Origin: Forficula auricularia
Taxonomy: Eukaryota > Arthropoda > Insecta > Dermaptera > Forficulidae
Length of the DNA stretch: 64,000 nt
Direction: 5' to 3'
Assembly: GCA_024734495.1 (NCBI GenBank)
Contig: JALMQS010000106.1
Coordinates: 647,191 to 711,190, forward strand
The translations under genes and the position numbers were made by a program. The number at the start of each line of letters is the position of its first letter. Position 1 is the stretch's first letter. This document shows positions 29,687 through 40,698 of this stretch, piece after piece. The notes under the pieces were generated by a model. It was not told where the DNA came from and did not search any database. It worked only from the letters and a program-made list of their open reading frames with translations.

Positions 29687-29997
29687 GGTTTAACGAATAA
29701 ATGTAAAATAATAAAACCATTATAGTCTTATTTTTTACAACCACCATGGACTGCCTTCATCAACATACAATTGTTTAATTATTATGATAAATAAATAATT
29801 ATTAAATTGAAAAGTCATAACAATGAAAATAAGTGTTTATAATAATGATCTTAAAACTTCATTATACGTAGTTATACAGATTTAAGAGATTATTTTCTAC
29901 TTAATAGAAGGTACTATTTAAAATTCTTGAGTTTAAAAAGTTTATTTCTCGTGTCAATCCAGTAGATAGTTATATTGTATTACCATAATAAAACGCC

Positions 29998-30207
29998 TCC
30001 AAAACCAGGCTCAACGATTTGGAAAGGGTCCAGTCAAAAACATTAAGGAAAATGACCATTCCTCCACCTGGAATCAACAACCATATAATAAGAATCGGAC
30101 TAAACATGACTTCTCTAAAAGAAAACCTAGAAAATAGTGTTAAAAAATTCGAAAATAATGCGCAATCAAATCTCAACCCTCTAATTAACGAAATATACCG
30201 GATGTGA
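29998..30207 (+). pseudogene. Jockey-like RT C-terminal fragment
   Basis: Plus-strand frame of about 68 codons to a TGA. It begins LNDLERVQSKTLRKMTIPPP and continues IGLNMTSLKENLEN to NPLINEIYRM. This resembles the C-terminal end of Jockey-class ORF2 ('LQ-x-K-A-L-R', then 'L-I-P-S-L---E'). There is no catalytic region and no poly-A directly after. Fragment. Confidence 0.5.
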
Positions 30208-30726
30208 CACTTCATTTCTCATTTAGTGCTCTTCATTTCATCATTATTCATTTTGTTTTGTTTTTGTGTTTTTTTTCTTTTTTATTAATCAGTAGAGATT
30301 GTGGTGTTGGTGCAAGGTGAAACATCTTTAATAAAGATAAGAGTAAATAGATATTTTATTTAATATGGATTTACTATGAGTTAAGAATACTGGGTCACTT
30401 ATTTCACATTAAAATTAAAAAATTAAAAGATATAAAATTTTTTTCTTTTTCAATATATATATTTCGGGCTATCAACCCATCTTCAGGAAATACAGAAGAT
30501 AACTAAATAAACTTATTGAATGACAGGCTATATATATGTTTATTGATCAAAATAATAAATAATAATAAATATCTATTTACTCTTATCTCTATTTACATTC
30601 ATCGTGATATCAGAGAATTAATTGAAAAAAATGCTTTTTTTGACAAGTTTAGACTAGATTGTAGTATTCAAGGGTATATTCAAATCATCACTGAATAAAT
30701 ATTTAATTATTTCTATACCATATATG
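30208..30726. other. AT-rich with one hammerhead-like motif
   Basis: 30,300-30,345 pairs inversely with 51,430-51,480 (GGTGCAAGGTGAAACATC). A motif at 30,461-30,486, minus strand, has CTGAAGA, extra T, GGG/CCC, GAAA and a TA-rich palindrome. Confidence 0.4.
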
Positions 30727-31429
30727 GGGGGCATTCCACACCAAATCGGTCAGTTTGAAAATTATTAATTTGCTTGATTTTTTTGTACTTCGTGAAAAAG
30801 GTTTCTGGGTGATTTTCAAACATTCTTTTCAACGTTTTTTTTTGCCCATAACTTCTTAAAAAAACTTGACCAAATTAGGCCATTTTTCCAAAAAAAAAAA
30901 TTTCTGTGTACTTTTCAGAAAGAAAAAATTTGGGCAAAATGATTAAAAGTGTTGTTCAATTCGATTTTTTTATCTGAAAATTTAAATAATTTTTGTGAAA
31001 CCGTATATTTTTTTATTCGTTTGATTTGAAAAAATTTTATCTCAAACTTCTATCTACATATTTAACAATTTTTAAGACAGGTTTGATCGTGGGATTGTGT
31101 GAATTCATATATATGTTACGGCTAATATGCAAATTTGTATAGTTTATAAACTAACCAAACCATTGGCTATTTTGATAGAAAACGCAATTTTCACTAAAAT
31201 AGCAGCTAGTTTGCAAACTAATCAAGAGTCTTGGCTAATTTACTTGAAATTATTGAGAAAACCAAAATAGCGGGTTAGTTTATAAACTATCCAATGCAGC
31301 CTGGCTAATATCAAAACCATAATTTATAGTAAAACAAAATAGCCAAACCTTTGGCTAGTTTATAAACTAACTAGGCTTAATGTTGATGGCATTTCTTATT
31401 TGATGAATTAGACATGAATAAAATGTAAA

Positions 31430-32430
31430 TTTTTGATTTAAATTTTTACTTTACCATACAGGGTATGGTCAAGTATTGTAATCGTGCATGAAAAAAGTGT
31501 TTTTTTCCTTCTTTTTTTCGAAATATCTAAAAAACGGCTGAAACTATTTTGATTAAAAAAATTGAGCGAAACCATGGCATTTCGCTCTACAAAAAAGCCC
31601 TAATAAGTGAACATCGAAAAAATTATATTTTTCGAGATAATAATTTTTTTGTCAAAATGTCTGTTAGTTAGTCTGTGTGTGCGTTACCAAATTTTGTGGA
31701 CGAGCTAGCTCAAAAACTAGTGTGAATATCGAAACCAAATTTCACACTTAGTTTTGGTCCATTGAGATTAAGAGCTGATTAGATTATGCACCCAAAATTA
31801 AAGGGGGGGGGGGGGGGGTGAAAATTAAAAATCTAGGCCGTTTGAGCAAACTCAACCAAATTTTGTAAACATAATCAGTGGGACCCCAGAAGACTAAAAA
31901 TGGAAAAACTAACCGCCCAAAATGGGGGGGGGTCAAAAATGAAAATTTTACCTGGAGCCAACTTAACCAAATTTTGTATACATATCATCAGGCTTCAGTA
32001 GAAGTCTAAAGAATTAAAACTCAACCAAATTTTGTATACATAATCAGTGAGATCCCAGAAGTACTAAAAATACAAAAACTAACCGCCCAAAGCAAGGGGG
32101 GTAGGGTCAAAAAATTAAAAATCTGGGACATTTCAGCAAACTCAACCAAATTTTGTATACATAATCAGTGGGATCCCAGAAGTCTAAAAATGCAAAAACT
32201 AACCCCCCTCCCCTACATGATTATAAATAATTTTATTAAATATAAGTGAGGGGCCAGGTTGTATGGTAAAGTCAAGTGGATGGCCACATCAGAACACGTC
32301 AGCTTATTTATTATTAAAAAAATAAAATATTTTCAAATAAGTACAATATACTTAGATATTTTAATAGTAAGAAATGTTTTTGGGTGTATGGTGGGCGCAC
32401 CAACGATAGTTATATAAAATATATGGTAAA
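31430..32430 (+). repeat. Repeat K, nested in element J
   Basis: Starts TTACTTTACCATACAGGGTA, a hairpin with TACTTTACCATAC and GTATGGT arms, and contains four or five copies of CTCAACCAAATTTTGTATAC with ATAATCAGTGGGATCCC, and G runs at 31,803 and 31,925. Other copies: 39,270-39,650, 44,757-44,870 and 46,395-47,165. No coding. Confidence 0.65.
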
Positions 32431-32447
32431 AAATAACAAAAGGGTAA

Positions 32448-32690
32448 TTATTTATTGCAACATGATTCACTGTTATGATATTTGCTGTTACACGTGTACT
32501 CCATAGATATGGATTTACATTTTTTGTTCATGCAGCGTTTTTTACATTGAAACCTTACATACCCTTGTGTTACACCTGAGACTGAAAGTTTTCCCACAGA
32601 ACTCCTAATACTTATTTCTGTGTCTTTTTTGACATCATCAAGAGGCAAAAAATTTCGCTTGCATAAATCAATCATATTCATAACCTAATT
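32448..32690 (-). pseudogene. Cys-rich C-terminal exon, KRBA2/integrase-like
   Basis: The frame opens after an acceptor-like AAAATTAG and runs 77 codons to a stop. It reads GKLSVSGVTQGYVRFQCKKR, then C-x4-C, later CNSKYHNSESCCNK at the very end. The pattern 'G-Q-G-Y-V-R--C---C----C', then 'C-N-S-K-C-H-x5-C-N-K' is what I remember from the tail of KRBA2-like proteins, transposon-derived genes with a retroviral-type integrase core. One cysteine of the pattern is tyrosine here. The integrase core is absent. The exon abuts the right arm of element J, so either J is a deleted form of an integrase transposon or it captured a host exon. Confidence 0.5.
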
Positions 32691-33275
32691 TTATTTGTAA
32701 ATTATCCAGAAAATTGGTTGGTTAGTTTATAAACCAGCCAAAGGTTTGGCTATTTTGTGTTACTATAAATTATAGTTTTCATATTAGCCAGGCTGCATTG
32801 GATAGTTTATAAACTAACCCGCTATTTTGGTTTTCTCAATAATTTCAAGTAAATTAGCCAAGACTCTTGGTTAGTTTGCAAACTAGCTGCTATTTTAGTG
32901 AAAATTACGTTTTCTATCAAAATAGCCAATGGTGTGTTGGTTAGTTTTATAAACTATCCAAATTTGCATATTAGCCGTAACATATATATTTTTTTTAATT
33001 TTTAAAATTGTTTAGCTATGATTTATAGAAAAAAAAAATCCAAATTTTTTTTTCTGAAAAGTACCTCCACAAAAACTAAAATTTTGAAGGAAAATAGATG
33101 GTCTAATTTGGTCCATTTTTTAAGAAATTATATGGGCAAAAATAAAAAAAAAAACACGTTCTTTTGAACAATTGTCGGAAAAAGTTTGAAAATTCACCTA
33201 GAAGACTTTTTCATAAAGTACAAAAAAATCAAGAAAATTTTCAAACTGTCCAATTTGGTGTGGAATGCCCCACAT

Positions 33276-33404
33276 ATATATTTAACATGACTTATATATA
33301 ATTTTATTTGATTTAATTTCACCATAGATGGTACATCCCAAAACAATCTCCAAGATGTATTATTATTCCTATCTTTCTTGTGTATTATAGTTATATAAAT
33401 AAAT
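33276..33404. other. Short AT-rich spacer
   Basis: Contains TATTATTATTCCTATCTTTC, repeated at 35,727 beside a related palindrome. Nothing else. Confidence 0.4.
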
Positions 33405-33405
33405 A

Positions 33406-34692
33406 TATACAGTATGTCCTTTTGAAAACTAACCACCCCTAGTATTACTAAACAGGCAAATTATTTTAAAACTGAGAGATGTCAAATTTGTATTCGAGGG
33501 GGAAGTATTTTGGCGTATAAATTAGATCGCACCCTTTACCCCCCAGAGCCACCCCCCAAAATTAAATGGAAAGGGGGTCGAGTGAAAGTGGGAGATAAAT
33601 TTAACCTAATTTATCGCGTGGAGAATTTACCACTGCTCGAAGCCCCTAAAACCTTAGTAAATTGGATATTGGATTGTATCTAAGTTTCTGAGATTGGCTC
33701 GTGATCCCGGCTTCTTTTCCTTCTACTCTGCTCTTTTCACGATGGAGGGGCCAGACCGTACAGGCCTTTAGGGGATGGACCTTCTGGTGTATCTCCTTCT
33801 CACATCAATATCATTAAAAAAAAAAAAAAAAAGGCTTTTTATTCTATACATTTTGGTGTGTGATTTTTTAAATTGGAATGCTGCGTTGCCAAGTTAGGCG
33901 ACTTTGAATATTGCAAAATTGAATTTTTGTAATTATTATTTGTGTGATAGATTAAACTTATAAATTCTCATTAAAACCGGTTTTGTTTTATTAAATCAAT
34001 TTTTACAGATAAAGTAGCATTATACCTACTATGTAGATTAACGTAAACCACAAAATAAATTAGAACGCGTTTTTATTCTTTTAAATTTATTTTGCAAATG
34101 ATTAACAAAACAAAATTGAAAACACCAAAATTAAATAAATAAATAAATGTTTACTTTAGTTTTGGTATTTTCAATTTTGACTTTGTTGTTTTCAATTTTG
34201 TTTTGTTAATCATTTTCAAAATAAATTTAAAAGAATAAAAAACGCGTTCTAATTTGTTTGCGGTTTACATTAATCTAGTAATACCTAATGCTACTTTATC
34301 TGTAAATATTGATGCATTAAAACAAGGTTCCACCGTCAAAACCTGTTTTAATGAGAATTTATAAGTTTAATCTATCACACAAATAATTACAAAAATTCAA
34401 TTTTGCAATATTCAAAGTCGACTAATTTGGCAACGCAGCATTCAAATTTAAAAAATGGCACACCAAAATGTAGAGAATAAAAGGCCCTTCAAAATGAAGT
34501 CTCACTCGAACCCCTTTAAGATTTTTTTTTGGGGGTGGGGGGAGTTGGCTCTGGGCGGCAAGGGGTGATCTAATTTATACGCCAAAATTCTTCCCCCTCG
34601 AATACAAATTTGACGAGTCTCAGCGATTTTTGAAATAATTTGCCAGTTTAACGATACTAGGGGTGGGAAGTTTTCAAATTGACACACTGTAT
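33406..34692. mobile_element. Foldback MITE with TA target
   Basis: Termini CAGTATGTCC… and …GACACACTG each flanked by TA. The arms mirror each other throughout: TTTGTATTCGAGGGGGAAG near 33,489 with its inverse near 34,590, and GGCAACGCAGC near 34,427 with its inverse near 33,880. TA target and CAGT ends fit the Tc1/mariner group. The left arm is broken by the non-LTR 3' end at 33,593-33,838. Confidence 0.8.
33593..33838 (+). mobile_element. 5'-truncated CR1-like non-LTR 3' end
   Basis: Near-identical to 40,463-40,700 and, at its 3' end, to 63,120-63,225. Ends with CTCACATCAATATCATT and an A run (33,816-33,833). It is a 3' untranslated region with poly-A, inserted in the MITE arm. Confidence 0.7.
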
Positions 34693-34756
34693 AACTATAA
34701 TATATAAAGAGAGAGACAATATATAAATATATATATATATATATTAGGGTAGCCCT

Positions 34757-35366
34757 TATTTTGGGTATTTTCTAATTTTTACGCGGACAAGGGTTCATAT
34801 GGTTCGAAATAAATAAAAAAAATATCCCCCAAGTTTCAAGTCTCTATCTCAATTATAATAACCTGTGCCCCCAGCGATGTAAGTTTCCCATCTAAATAAC
34901 ATGGGGTTTTTGGCATTAAACGATCAATTTTTTATTCCGGCCAAAGTAATATTTCAAAAAATTTGAATCTCTGTAAACTTTACCCTTATAATAATAGCTA
35001 TCCTTCAGAATTTTTTTAGTTTTTTAGTTATTATAATTTTGGAGTTAGCTAGATAAAATACTGCCATATCTTAGTGTTAGTAAGTTATAGACTCCTAAAT
35101 AATAATAGCTACAAATCTGTAGATGGATAGCTAGTATTAAAAAGATAAAGTTTACAGAGTTTCAAATTTTTTGAACCATTACTTTGGCATGAATAAAAAT
35201 TGATATTTTAATGGCAAAAACCCCATGTTATTTAGATGAGAAACTTACATCCCTGGGGCACAGGTTATAATTGAGATTCAGACTTGAAACTTGGGGGATA
35301 TTTTTTTTTTATATATTTCGAACCATATGAGCCCTTGTCCGCGTAAAAATTCGAAAATACCCAAAT
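34757..35366. mobile_element. 610-bp palindromic element
   Basis: Arms: TTTTTACGCGGACAAGGG near 34,776 with inverse near 35,335, and AACATGGGGTTTTTG near 34,902 with inverse near 35,218. Centre near 35,060. TA-rich sequence adjoins both ends. Confidence 0.8.
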
Positions 35367-35384
35367 ATATATATAATACGTTTT

Positions 35385-35690
35385 TTTTGTTTTTGTTTTT
35401 GTCCATTTAATTTCTTGGAAAAATGGACCAAATTAGAACATTTTTTTCCTTCAAAATTTTAAGGTCAATTTAAACTTTATCCAAGATTCTTGTATTGTGT
35501 GTATATATTATAGTAAAGACTATAATATATGGCATATATATATATTACTATAATATATACACACAATACAAGAATCTTGGACAGAAGTTTAAATTGACCT
35601 TAAAATTTTGAAGGAAAAAAATGTTCTAATTTGGTCCATTTTTCCAAGAAATTAAATGGACAAAAACAAAAACAAAAAACGTTCTCTTGA
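35385..35690. mobile_element. Palindromic element related to J arms
   Basis: The mirror arms contain TTGGAAAAATGGACCAAATT and its inverse (35,413 and 35,629). The same text occurs in the arms of element J (30,860, 33,110). Centre in the TA-rich sequence near 35,525. Confidence 0.75.
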
Positions 35691-35925
35691 ACGATTTGTC
35701 GAAAAAGTAAATAGTCCCAGATGTATTTATTATTATTCCTATCTTTCAAGTGTATTATAGTTATATAAATAAATATATCTATAATATATAAAAAGATAAG
35801 AAACATAGTATATATGTATATATATTATAGTTTTATTGACTATAATATATACTATATATATATATAAAATACTAATAATAATTCATAAAACACAATTATA
35901 AAGAATCTTTGATAAAAGTGTGAAT
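35691..35925. other. TA-rich spacer
   Basis: Several short ATATACTATATA palindromes. No gene. Confidence 0.4.
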
Positions 35926-35929
35926 TGGC

Positions 35930-36160
35930 CATCCACCATCCCCAACCAACCACCCAACGCGAAACATGACTTATATAGCGGAGTCTCCCCTCCAAGTGAC
36001 CGGCCGCCGAAAACCAGCGGAGCCGTCCGAGTTCCGGCGGAGATGTGGTCCGAGCGGGGGAGATGTCTCCCTCCCCGCCGCCGCCCGCCTCTCCTCCGGG
36101 ACTCGGCGACTCTACTGTCAGCCGGCCGGCGGAGTTAAGGGTAGGGAAGGGGCTTTTAAA
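35930..36160. promoter_or_regulatory. GC-rich, CpG-dense island with TATA-like box
   Basis: About 230 bases rich in G, C and CpG (CCGGCCGCCGAAAACC, CCGCCGCCGCCC, GCCGGCCGGCGG) in DNA that is otherwise strongly AT-rich. TTATATAGCGG at about 35,969 is a lone TATA-like element at its left side. Its own base composition sets it apart from every repeat in the window. A promoter and first exon, or a fragment of foreign or rDNA-like origin, are alternatives. Confidence 0.45.
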
Positions 36161-36606
36161 GGATCTCATTAGGAATTTTGAAATGAAAGGGGGGGGGGTT
36201 ATTTTAGTAAATATTATTTATTCAATTTTTTTTTTAATATACATACTATTATACATAAATTATTATTCAAACATATATACATAATTCGATTATTTATAAT
36301 TATACATATCGAATTCAAAAGTTAATAAATTTTTCTTGAAGATGAACACTGAGCAGGAGATTGAAAATCAGCAAGTGATCTGTAAAAGAAATACATAAAA
36401 TTATTAGATTATATAATTAAAATTAAATAAATTAATATTTTAATATAATTCTAATTGGTCATATAAAATATTCTTATATTTCTATTTTATAAAATACATA
36501 TATTAATTCCAATCTTGTTTTTTTTTCAGATGGACAACTCGATTCGACCATTCGGCAAATTAACAAAAAGAAAGCAGAAAAATTATACTTGCAATATTTT
36601 ATTTAA
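36063..36606 (+). CDS. Candidate three-exon small gene
   Basis: Exon 1: ATG at 36,063 to 36,140, 26 codons, Pro/Ser-rich (MSPSPPPPASPPG…), then donor GTAGGG. Exon 2: 36,342-36,381 after TTTTTCTTGAAG, 13 codons plus one base, then GTAAAA. Exon 3: 36,530-36,606 after a T run and CAG, to TAA. All junctions keep one frame, giving 64 residues; the tail (YGQLDSTIRQINKKKAEKLY) is helical and basic. AATAAA at 36,617-36,622 follows the stop. A TATA-like box lies ~90 bases before the ATG. No family recognised. The donor of exon 2 is weak, and exon 1 could be longer or absent. Confidence 0.35.
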
Positions 36607-36622
36607 AATCTAATCAAATAAA

Positions 36623-36799
36623 TTATTTTCTATGTATTGAAATTACTTAATTTTAATAAAAACAAACTGAAACATAATTTGAATATTTATTTTATTAATA
36701 AAAAATAATTACTTTTTTTACTAATTAACTAAGTTTAGATTACAAATACTTTTATTATATTATTTTAAGTTATTTTTATAAGTTAATAAAAATACATTT
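36623..36799. other. AT-rich spacer
   Basis: Nothing identified. Confidence 0.4.
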
Positions 36800-37810
36800 T
36801 GAAGAAAAAATAAAAACCGACTTCAAAAATTAAAATGCAACAAATAAAAATACACTAAAAAATTTTTAAGAAAAAATATAAAACCGACTACAAAAATAAA
36901 TGCAACAAAAAATATAAAAATACACTGCAAAAGGTATAAAAATAATTATTATCTTATTTAGTTACAACTAATGACGTACGTAAATGTTAACACGAAATTA
37001 CTTTTTAAAGTCGGTGCCAAAACAAACTATACCTATAAGCGAGCGTACCCGCCAAACGTACTAAGTAAGATCCATCGGAGTGCGATTCATAAAAGGTATA
37101 TGTTTGGCGACCAACTTCAAAAAGTAATCACCAAGCAAGATTTCTCTTCGTTATTATCGTTATTTCGCTTCATTATTGTATTGTTATTTCTTATATAGTC
37201 TATCTCTCGCTGGATTTTTATACATTTATGTATCGTTAGATATATGGAAGTCCAAAAAAAATAGAGAATATAATAGAAACTTAGCGCCAATGACCTTAGC
37301 AGTCGATGTGCCTTTTAAACCCCAAATAATAATAATAATATTTCGTCGTTTAGTTGTAACTAAATAAGATAATAATTATTTTATACCTTTTAGTGTATTT
37401 TTATATTGTTGCATTTAATTTTTTGAAGTCGGTTTTTATTTTTTTCTTAAAAATTTTTATTTTTCTCTTTTTAGTGATGTTATTAATAGTGATTATATCA
37501 TCAGAACTTGACCAAATTAATATGACACCATCCCTAAGACACCCCTTTCGATAAAAAAAGAACCATCGAAATCGGTTCATAAACAAAGAGGTTAGGTCTA
37601 AACAAACCTAAACAAACCTAATAAAAAAGGTCTAATACCTATGAAAAAATCGAAAAAATGGGACCAATCGGAAGCTAGACTGGACCCAATGCAAAAAAAT
37701 TTTCAAAATCGGTTGACAATTGGCGGAGATATGAGGTAACATAGGCACAAAAAAAAAAAAAAAAAAAATTCAATCGAATAGAGAACCTCCTCCTTTTTTG
37801 AAGTCGGGTT
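36800..37810. repeat. Family B repeat, copy with retro-insertion
   Basis: Begins with two close AAAACCGACT copies and ends CTCCTCCTTTTTTGAAGTCGG. The 5' half is itself a palindrome around CCCGCCAAACGTACTAAG. At about 37,135-37,341 it is interrupted by a non-LTR tail. Confidence 0.8.
37135..37341 (+). mobile_element. Short non-LTR 3' tail ending (TAA)n
   Basis: AGCGCCAATGACCTTAGCAG, then GTCGATGTGCC and a TAATAATAATAAT run. It splits the family B palindrome; the repeat resumes at ATATTTCGTCG. The 3' tail type is common in insect non-LTR elements (memory). Confidence 0.5.
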
Positions 37811-38486
37811 AAAAAGGTATAAAATAATTATTATCTTATTTAGTTACAACTAAACGACGAAATATTAACATGAAATTACTTTTGAAGTCGGTACCAAAAC
37901 AAACTATACCTATAAGCGAGCGTACCCGCCAAACGTACTAAGTAAGATCCGCCGAGTGCGATTCATAAAAGGTATATATGTTTGGCACCGACTTCAAAAA
38001 GTAATTTCATGTTAATATTTCGTCGTTTAGTTGTAACTAAATAAGATAATAATTATTTTATACCTTTTAGTGTATTTTATTTGTTGCATTTAATTTTTTG
38101 AAGTCGGTTTTTATTTTTTTCTTTAAAAATTATTTTTATTTTTCTCTTTTAGTGATGTTATTAATAGTGATCATATCATCAGAACTTGACCAAATTAATA
38201 TGACACCATCCCTAAGACACCCCCTTTCGATAAAAAAAGAACCATCGAAATCGGTTCATAAACAAAGAGGTTAGGTCTAAACAAACCTAATAAAAAAGGT
38301 CATTAATACCTATGAAAAAAAACGAAAAAAAATGGGACCAATCGGAAGCTAGACTGGACCCAATGCAAAAAAAAATTTCAAAATAGGTTGACAATTGGCG
38401 GAGATATGAGGTAACATAGGCACAAAAAAAAAAAAAAAAATTCAGTCGAATAGAGAACCTCCTCCTTTTTTGAAGTCGGTTAAAAA
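37811..38486. repeat. Family B repeat, second copy
   Basis: Direct neighbour of the previous copy, same orientation, uninterrupted. Left palindrome 37,812-38,090; right part with CCATCGAAATCGGTTCATAA; an A run at 38,424-38,440; end at GAAGTCGGTTAAAAA. Confidence 0.85.
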
Positions 38487-39092
38487 AATGGAACATTTTT
38501 TTTTATTTTTAATATGTACTTAACTAAGAAATGTGCCTGATCATTAGTGCTGTGATATTGTACAAAATGCAAATTTTTTAATCAACCGAATTTAATTTTT
38601 CTTAAATTAATTTGATAATTAATTTTATAGCGGGATAAAAATAAATGTTTTTATATAATATTATATTAGGTAGAAAAATACATAAAAATAAAAATAAATT
38701 CTTTTTATTAAATCAAAAGATATTTATTTAATCATTTGAGATGATATTTCATATGGATACTTAATAAAGTAAGTAGGTTATAATTAGAGACCGGATTTTT
38801 ATGGAGTAAAAAGTGCCAAAATATGCAGTTAAAAAGACTGAAATATGCAGTATACGTTGAAATATGCAAATATAGTAGTAAAAGTTGTCAAAATAAATTT
38901 TTTTATCCACTAAAAAATTAAAATTGAAGACAAAAAGACTATAAATTTGAAGGAGTGCTATGAAAGAAATAAAATGATAAAGTAAGCTATAGACACCAAA
39001 AGTGTCAAATATGTACTTTATTGCGAAAAAATTTCACAAAATTTTCATTATATTTAATATATTAAAAAATCTTTAAACTAAAAGAAATAATA
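38487..39092. other. AT-rich, AAATATGCAG motif cluster
   Basis: 38,815-38,875 has GAGACCGGATTTTTATGG upstream and three ATATGCAG/ATATGCAA phrases, resembling a dispersed insect repeat. No gene. Confidence 0.4.
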
Positions 39093-39660
39093 GGTGAACT
39101 TGAATAAAATCAACATCTATATATATAAAATTAAGGTTTTGTCTGTACATTGGCCCAAATCACGCCAAATTTTGGTTGTACACGTTTTAAACAAAGTTAT
39201 GAACGAAAACACCCTCAATAAAATTCCTGTCTGTCTGCCTGTCTGTCTGTCTGTATGTTTCCGTGGTTTCCGCGAAAAGTTGCTCACGATTCACCCAAAA
39301 ACGGCTGAAGGGATTATTATGAAATTTCACATTTGCATCAGATGTCTTCTAACTTACGTTGTTAGCTATATAACGTTTTGATATTTTGACCCCAGAAGGG
39401 GGGTTTGGGGGGGGGCGCAAGAATGAAAATGATCAAATAACTCCTAAACTATTAATTCTACAGCAAATTATATTATGAGCAAAGATGTAGGGGATGTGAT
39501 TTCTGACAACTTTTGTATAAAAAATTCCTCCAAAAAGGGGTGGAGGGTCAAAATATGAAAATTATTGATCTTTGACCAAACTCAACCAAATTTTGTATAT
39601 ATAATCTGTGGGTCACTAGAAGGCTAGAAATGAAAAAACTGTGGGGGGGGGGGGTAGGTG
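39093..39660. repeat. Dispersed repeat with (CTGT)n and G runs
   Basis: ATCTATATATATAAAATTAAG at about 39,115, (CTGT)n at 39,228-39,252, ACGGCTGAAGGGATTATTATGAAA, then repeat K phrases and G runs. Layout is like a non-autonomous Helitron-type repeat, but no terminal hairpin-CTRR could be fixed. Confidence 0.45.
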
Positions 39661-40010
39661 AGAATCCAGAGGCGTAATGGGGGGCTCAGGTGAGGGTCCA
39701 GAGTCGTAGTAGGGTGGTTCGGGGTGGAGGGCTCGGGGGTGGGGTGGTGCAGTGAGGAGTGAGGGTTCAGGTGAGAATCCAGGGGCTTAGTGGGGTGGTG
39801 GGGCTCGGGGTGGTAGTGGGGTGGGAAGTGGAGGGGGGGGGGGGTGCAGTGAGGGTTCAGGTGAGGATCCAGAGGCTTAGTGGGGTGGTGGTTGGGCACG
39901 GGTGCATGATGCAGGGGGTGGGAGGTGCTGGGTGGGGTTCGGGGGGTGCTGGGGGGGGGGTGTTTTGGGTGGGAGTGGGGTATGAGGGTGGGATTCGTGG
40001 TTTGGGGGCC
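39640..40010. repeat. G-rich minisatellite
   Basis: Degenerate repeats of GGTTCAGGTGAGAATCCAG/GGGGCTTAGTGGGGTGGTG, about 80 bp, three or four copies, almost no C on the plus strand. The proline/histidine-rich frames on the other strand are a by-product. Confidence 0.8.
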
Positions 40011-40462
40011 CAGGGGGCGTGCTCCCTGGCTAGCAAGAGGGCCGCCGAATGCGGGACTTGCAGCTAGTAATAAATCTAATAATGTTTCAAAAAATATGAT
40101 CGACAAAATGTGGGGGGGGGGGTATTTTTATTTAACAGACACGATTGCATTGTATTGCTTTTATTTTTGTATATCAACAAGCTTTTTTATTGACGTATAA
40201 ACAATAAGCTAATAAAATAATGCAAATATTTGACCGGATATAATCTGATTACTACACTAATTTTTACACATGCAGATACACACAAACACTCAATGGCCAA
40301 AATGGGCTATAGTTACCGAAGGCCATTAAAATAAATAAATAAATAAATAATTAACAAAGGATCTCAAAAATAATTAAAATGTGATTGTAATTGTGAATAA
40401 TTTATCTTTACAAGGGGATATCTTCAGGATATAATAGATAGTTAAGATAGATAAGTAAAGTT
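40011..40462. other. Spacer with a non-LTR 3' tail
   Basis: 40,290-40,352 carries AATGGCCAAAATGGGCTATA, then CCGAAGGCCATT and (AAAT)n, a non-LTR 3' end like 26,245-26,290. A G run at 40,111-40,121. Otherwise nothing. Confidence 0.45.
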
Positions 40463-40697
40463 AAGTGGGAGATAAAGTTAACCGAATTTATCGCGCGGAG
40501 AATTTACCACTGCTCGAAGCCCCTAAAACCTTAGTAAATTGGATATTGAAATGTATCTAAGTTTCTGAGATTAGCTCGTGATCCCGGCTTCTTTTCCTTC
40601 TACTCTGTTCTTTTCACGATGGAGGGGACAGCCCATACTGGCCTTTAGGGGATCCACCTTCTGGTGTATCTCCTTCTCACATCAATATCATTAAAAA
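40463..40697 (+). mobile_element. CR1-like non-LTR 3' end, second copy
   Basis: Same sequence as 33,593-33,838, ending CTCACATCAATATCATTAAA. It runs straight into family A at 40,700. Confidence 0.7.
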
Positions 40698-40698
40698 A

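Larger units (their letters stand above)
29400..29775. mobile_element. Palindromic element H with hammerhead-like pair
   Basis: Mirror arms centred near 29,604. The outer ends read CAATTGTATGTTGATGAAGG and its inverse (29,434 and 29,757). Each arm contains CTGAAGA…GAAACGTCGG facing outward. Confidence 0.85.
29066..30000. mobile_element. Foldback element G, copy 2, interrupted
   Basis: The left arm (TATATCGGGTGAGTTTTTTT) matches 27,123 onward; the right part (29,780-29,998) matches the inverse of 27,775-27,955. The palindrome at 29,400-29,775 is inserted between them, and the right terminus is missing. Confidence 0.75.
30727..33275. mobile_element. Long-armed foldback element J carrying a captured exon
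   Basis: Ends GGGGCATTCCACACCAAAT (30,727) and its mirror (33,252-33,272). The arms of about 600 bases mirror each other, e.g. TAGTTTATAAACTAACCAAA near 31,140 and inverse near 32,935. The interior holds a nested repeat (31,430-32,430) and a Cys-rich exon (32,448-32,690). No clear target duplication. Confidence 0.8.

Noticed and set aside
31800..31820. Poly-G run as a polypurine tract
   Set aside because: Not next to any LTR end; belongs to repeat K, which has many such runs.
35930..36160. GC-rich block as rDNA
   Set aside because: Has CCGCCGCCG text but no recognisable 18S/28S core phrase; left as an island of unknown origin.
39624..40106. Pro/His-rich 160-codon frame and its partners on the other strand
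   Set aside because: Translation of the G-rich minisatellite; repeat structure explains it.
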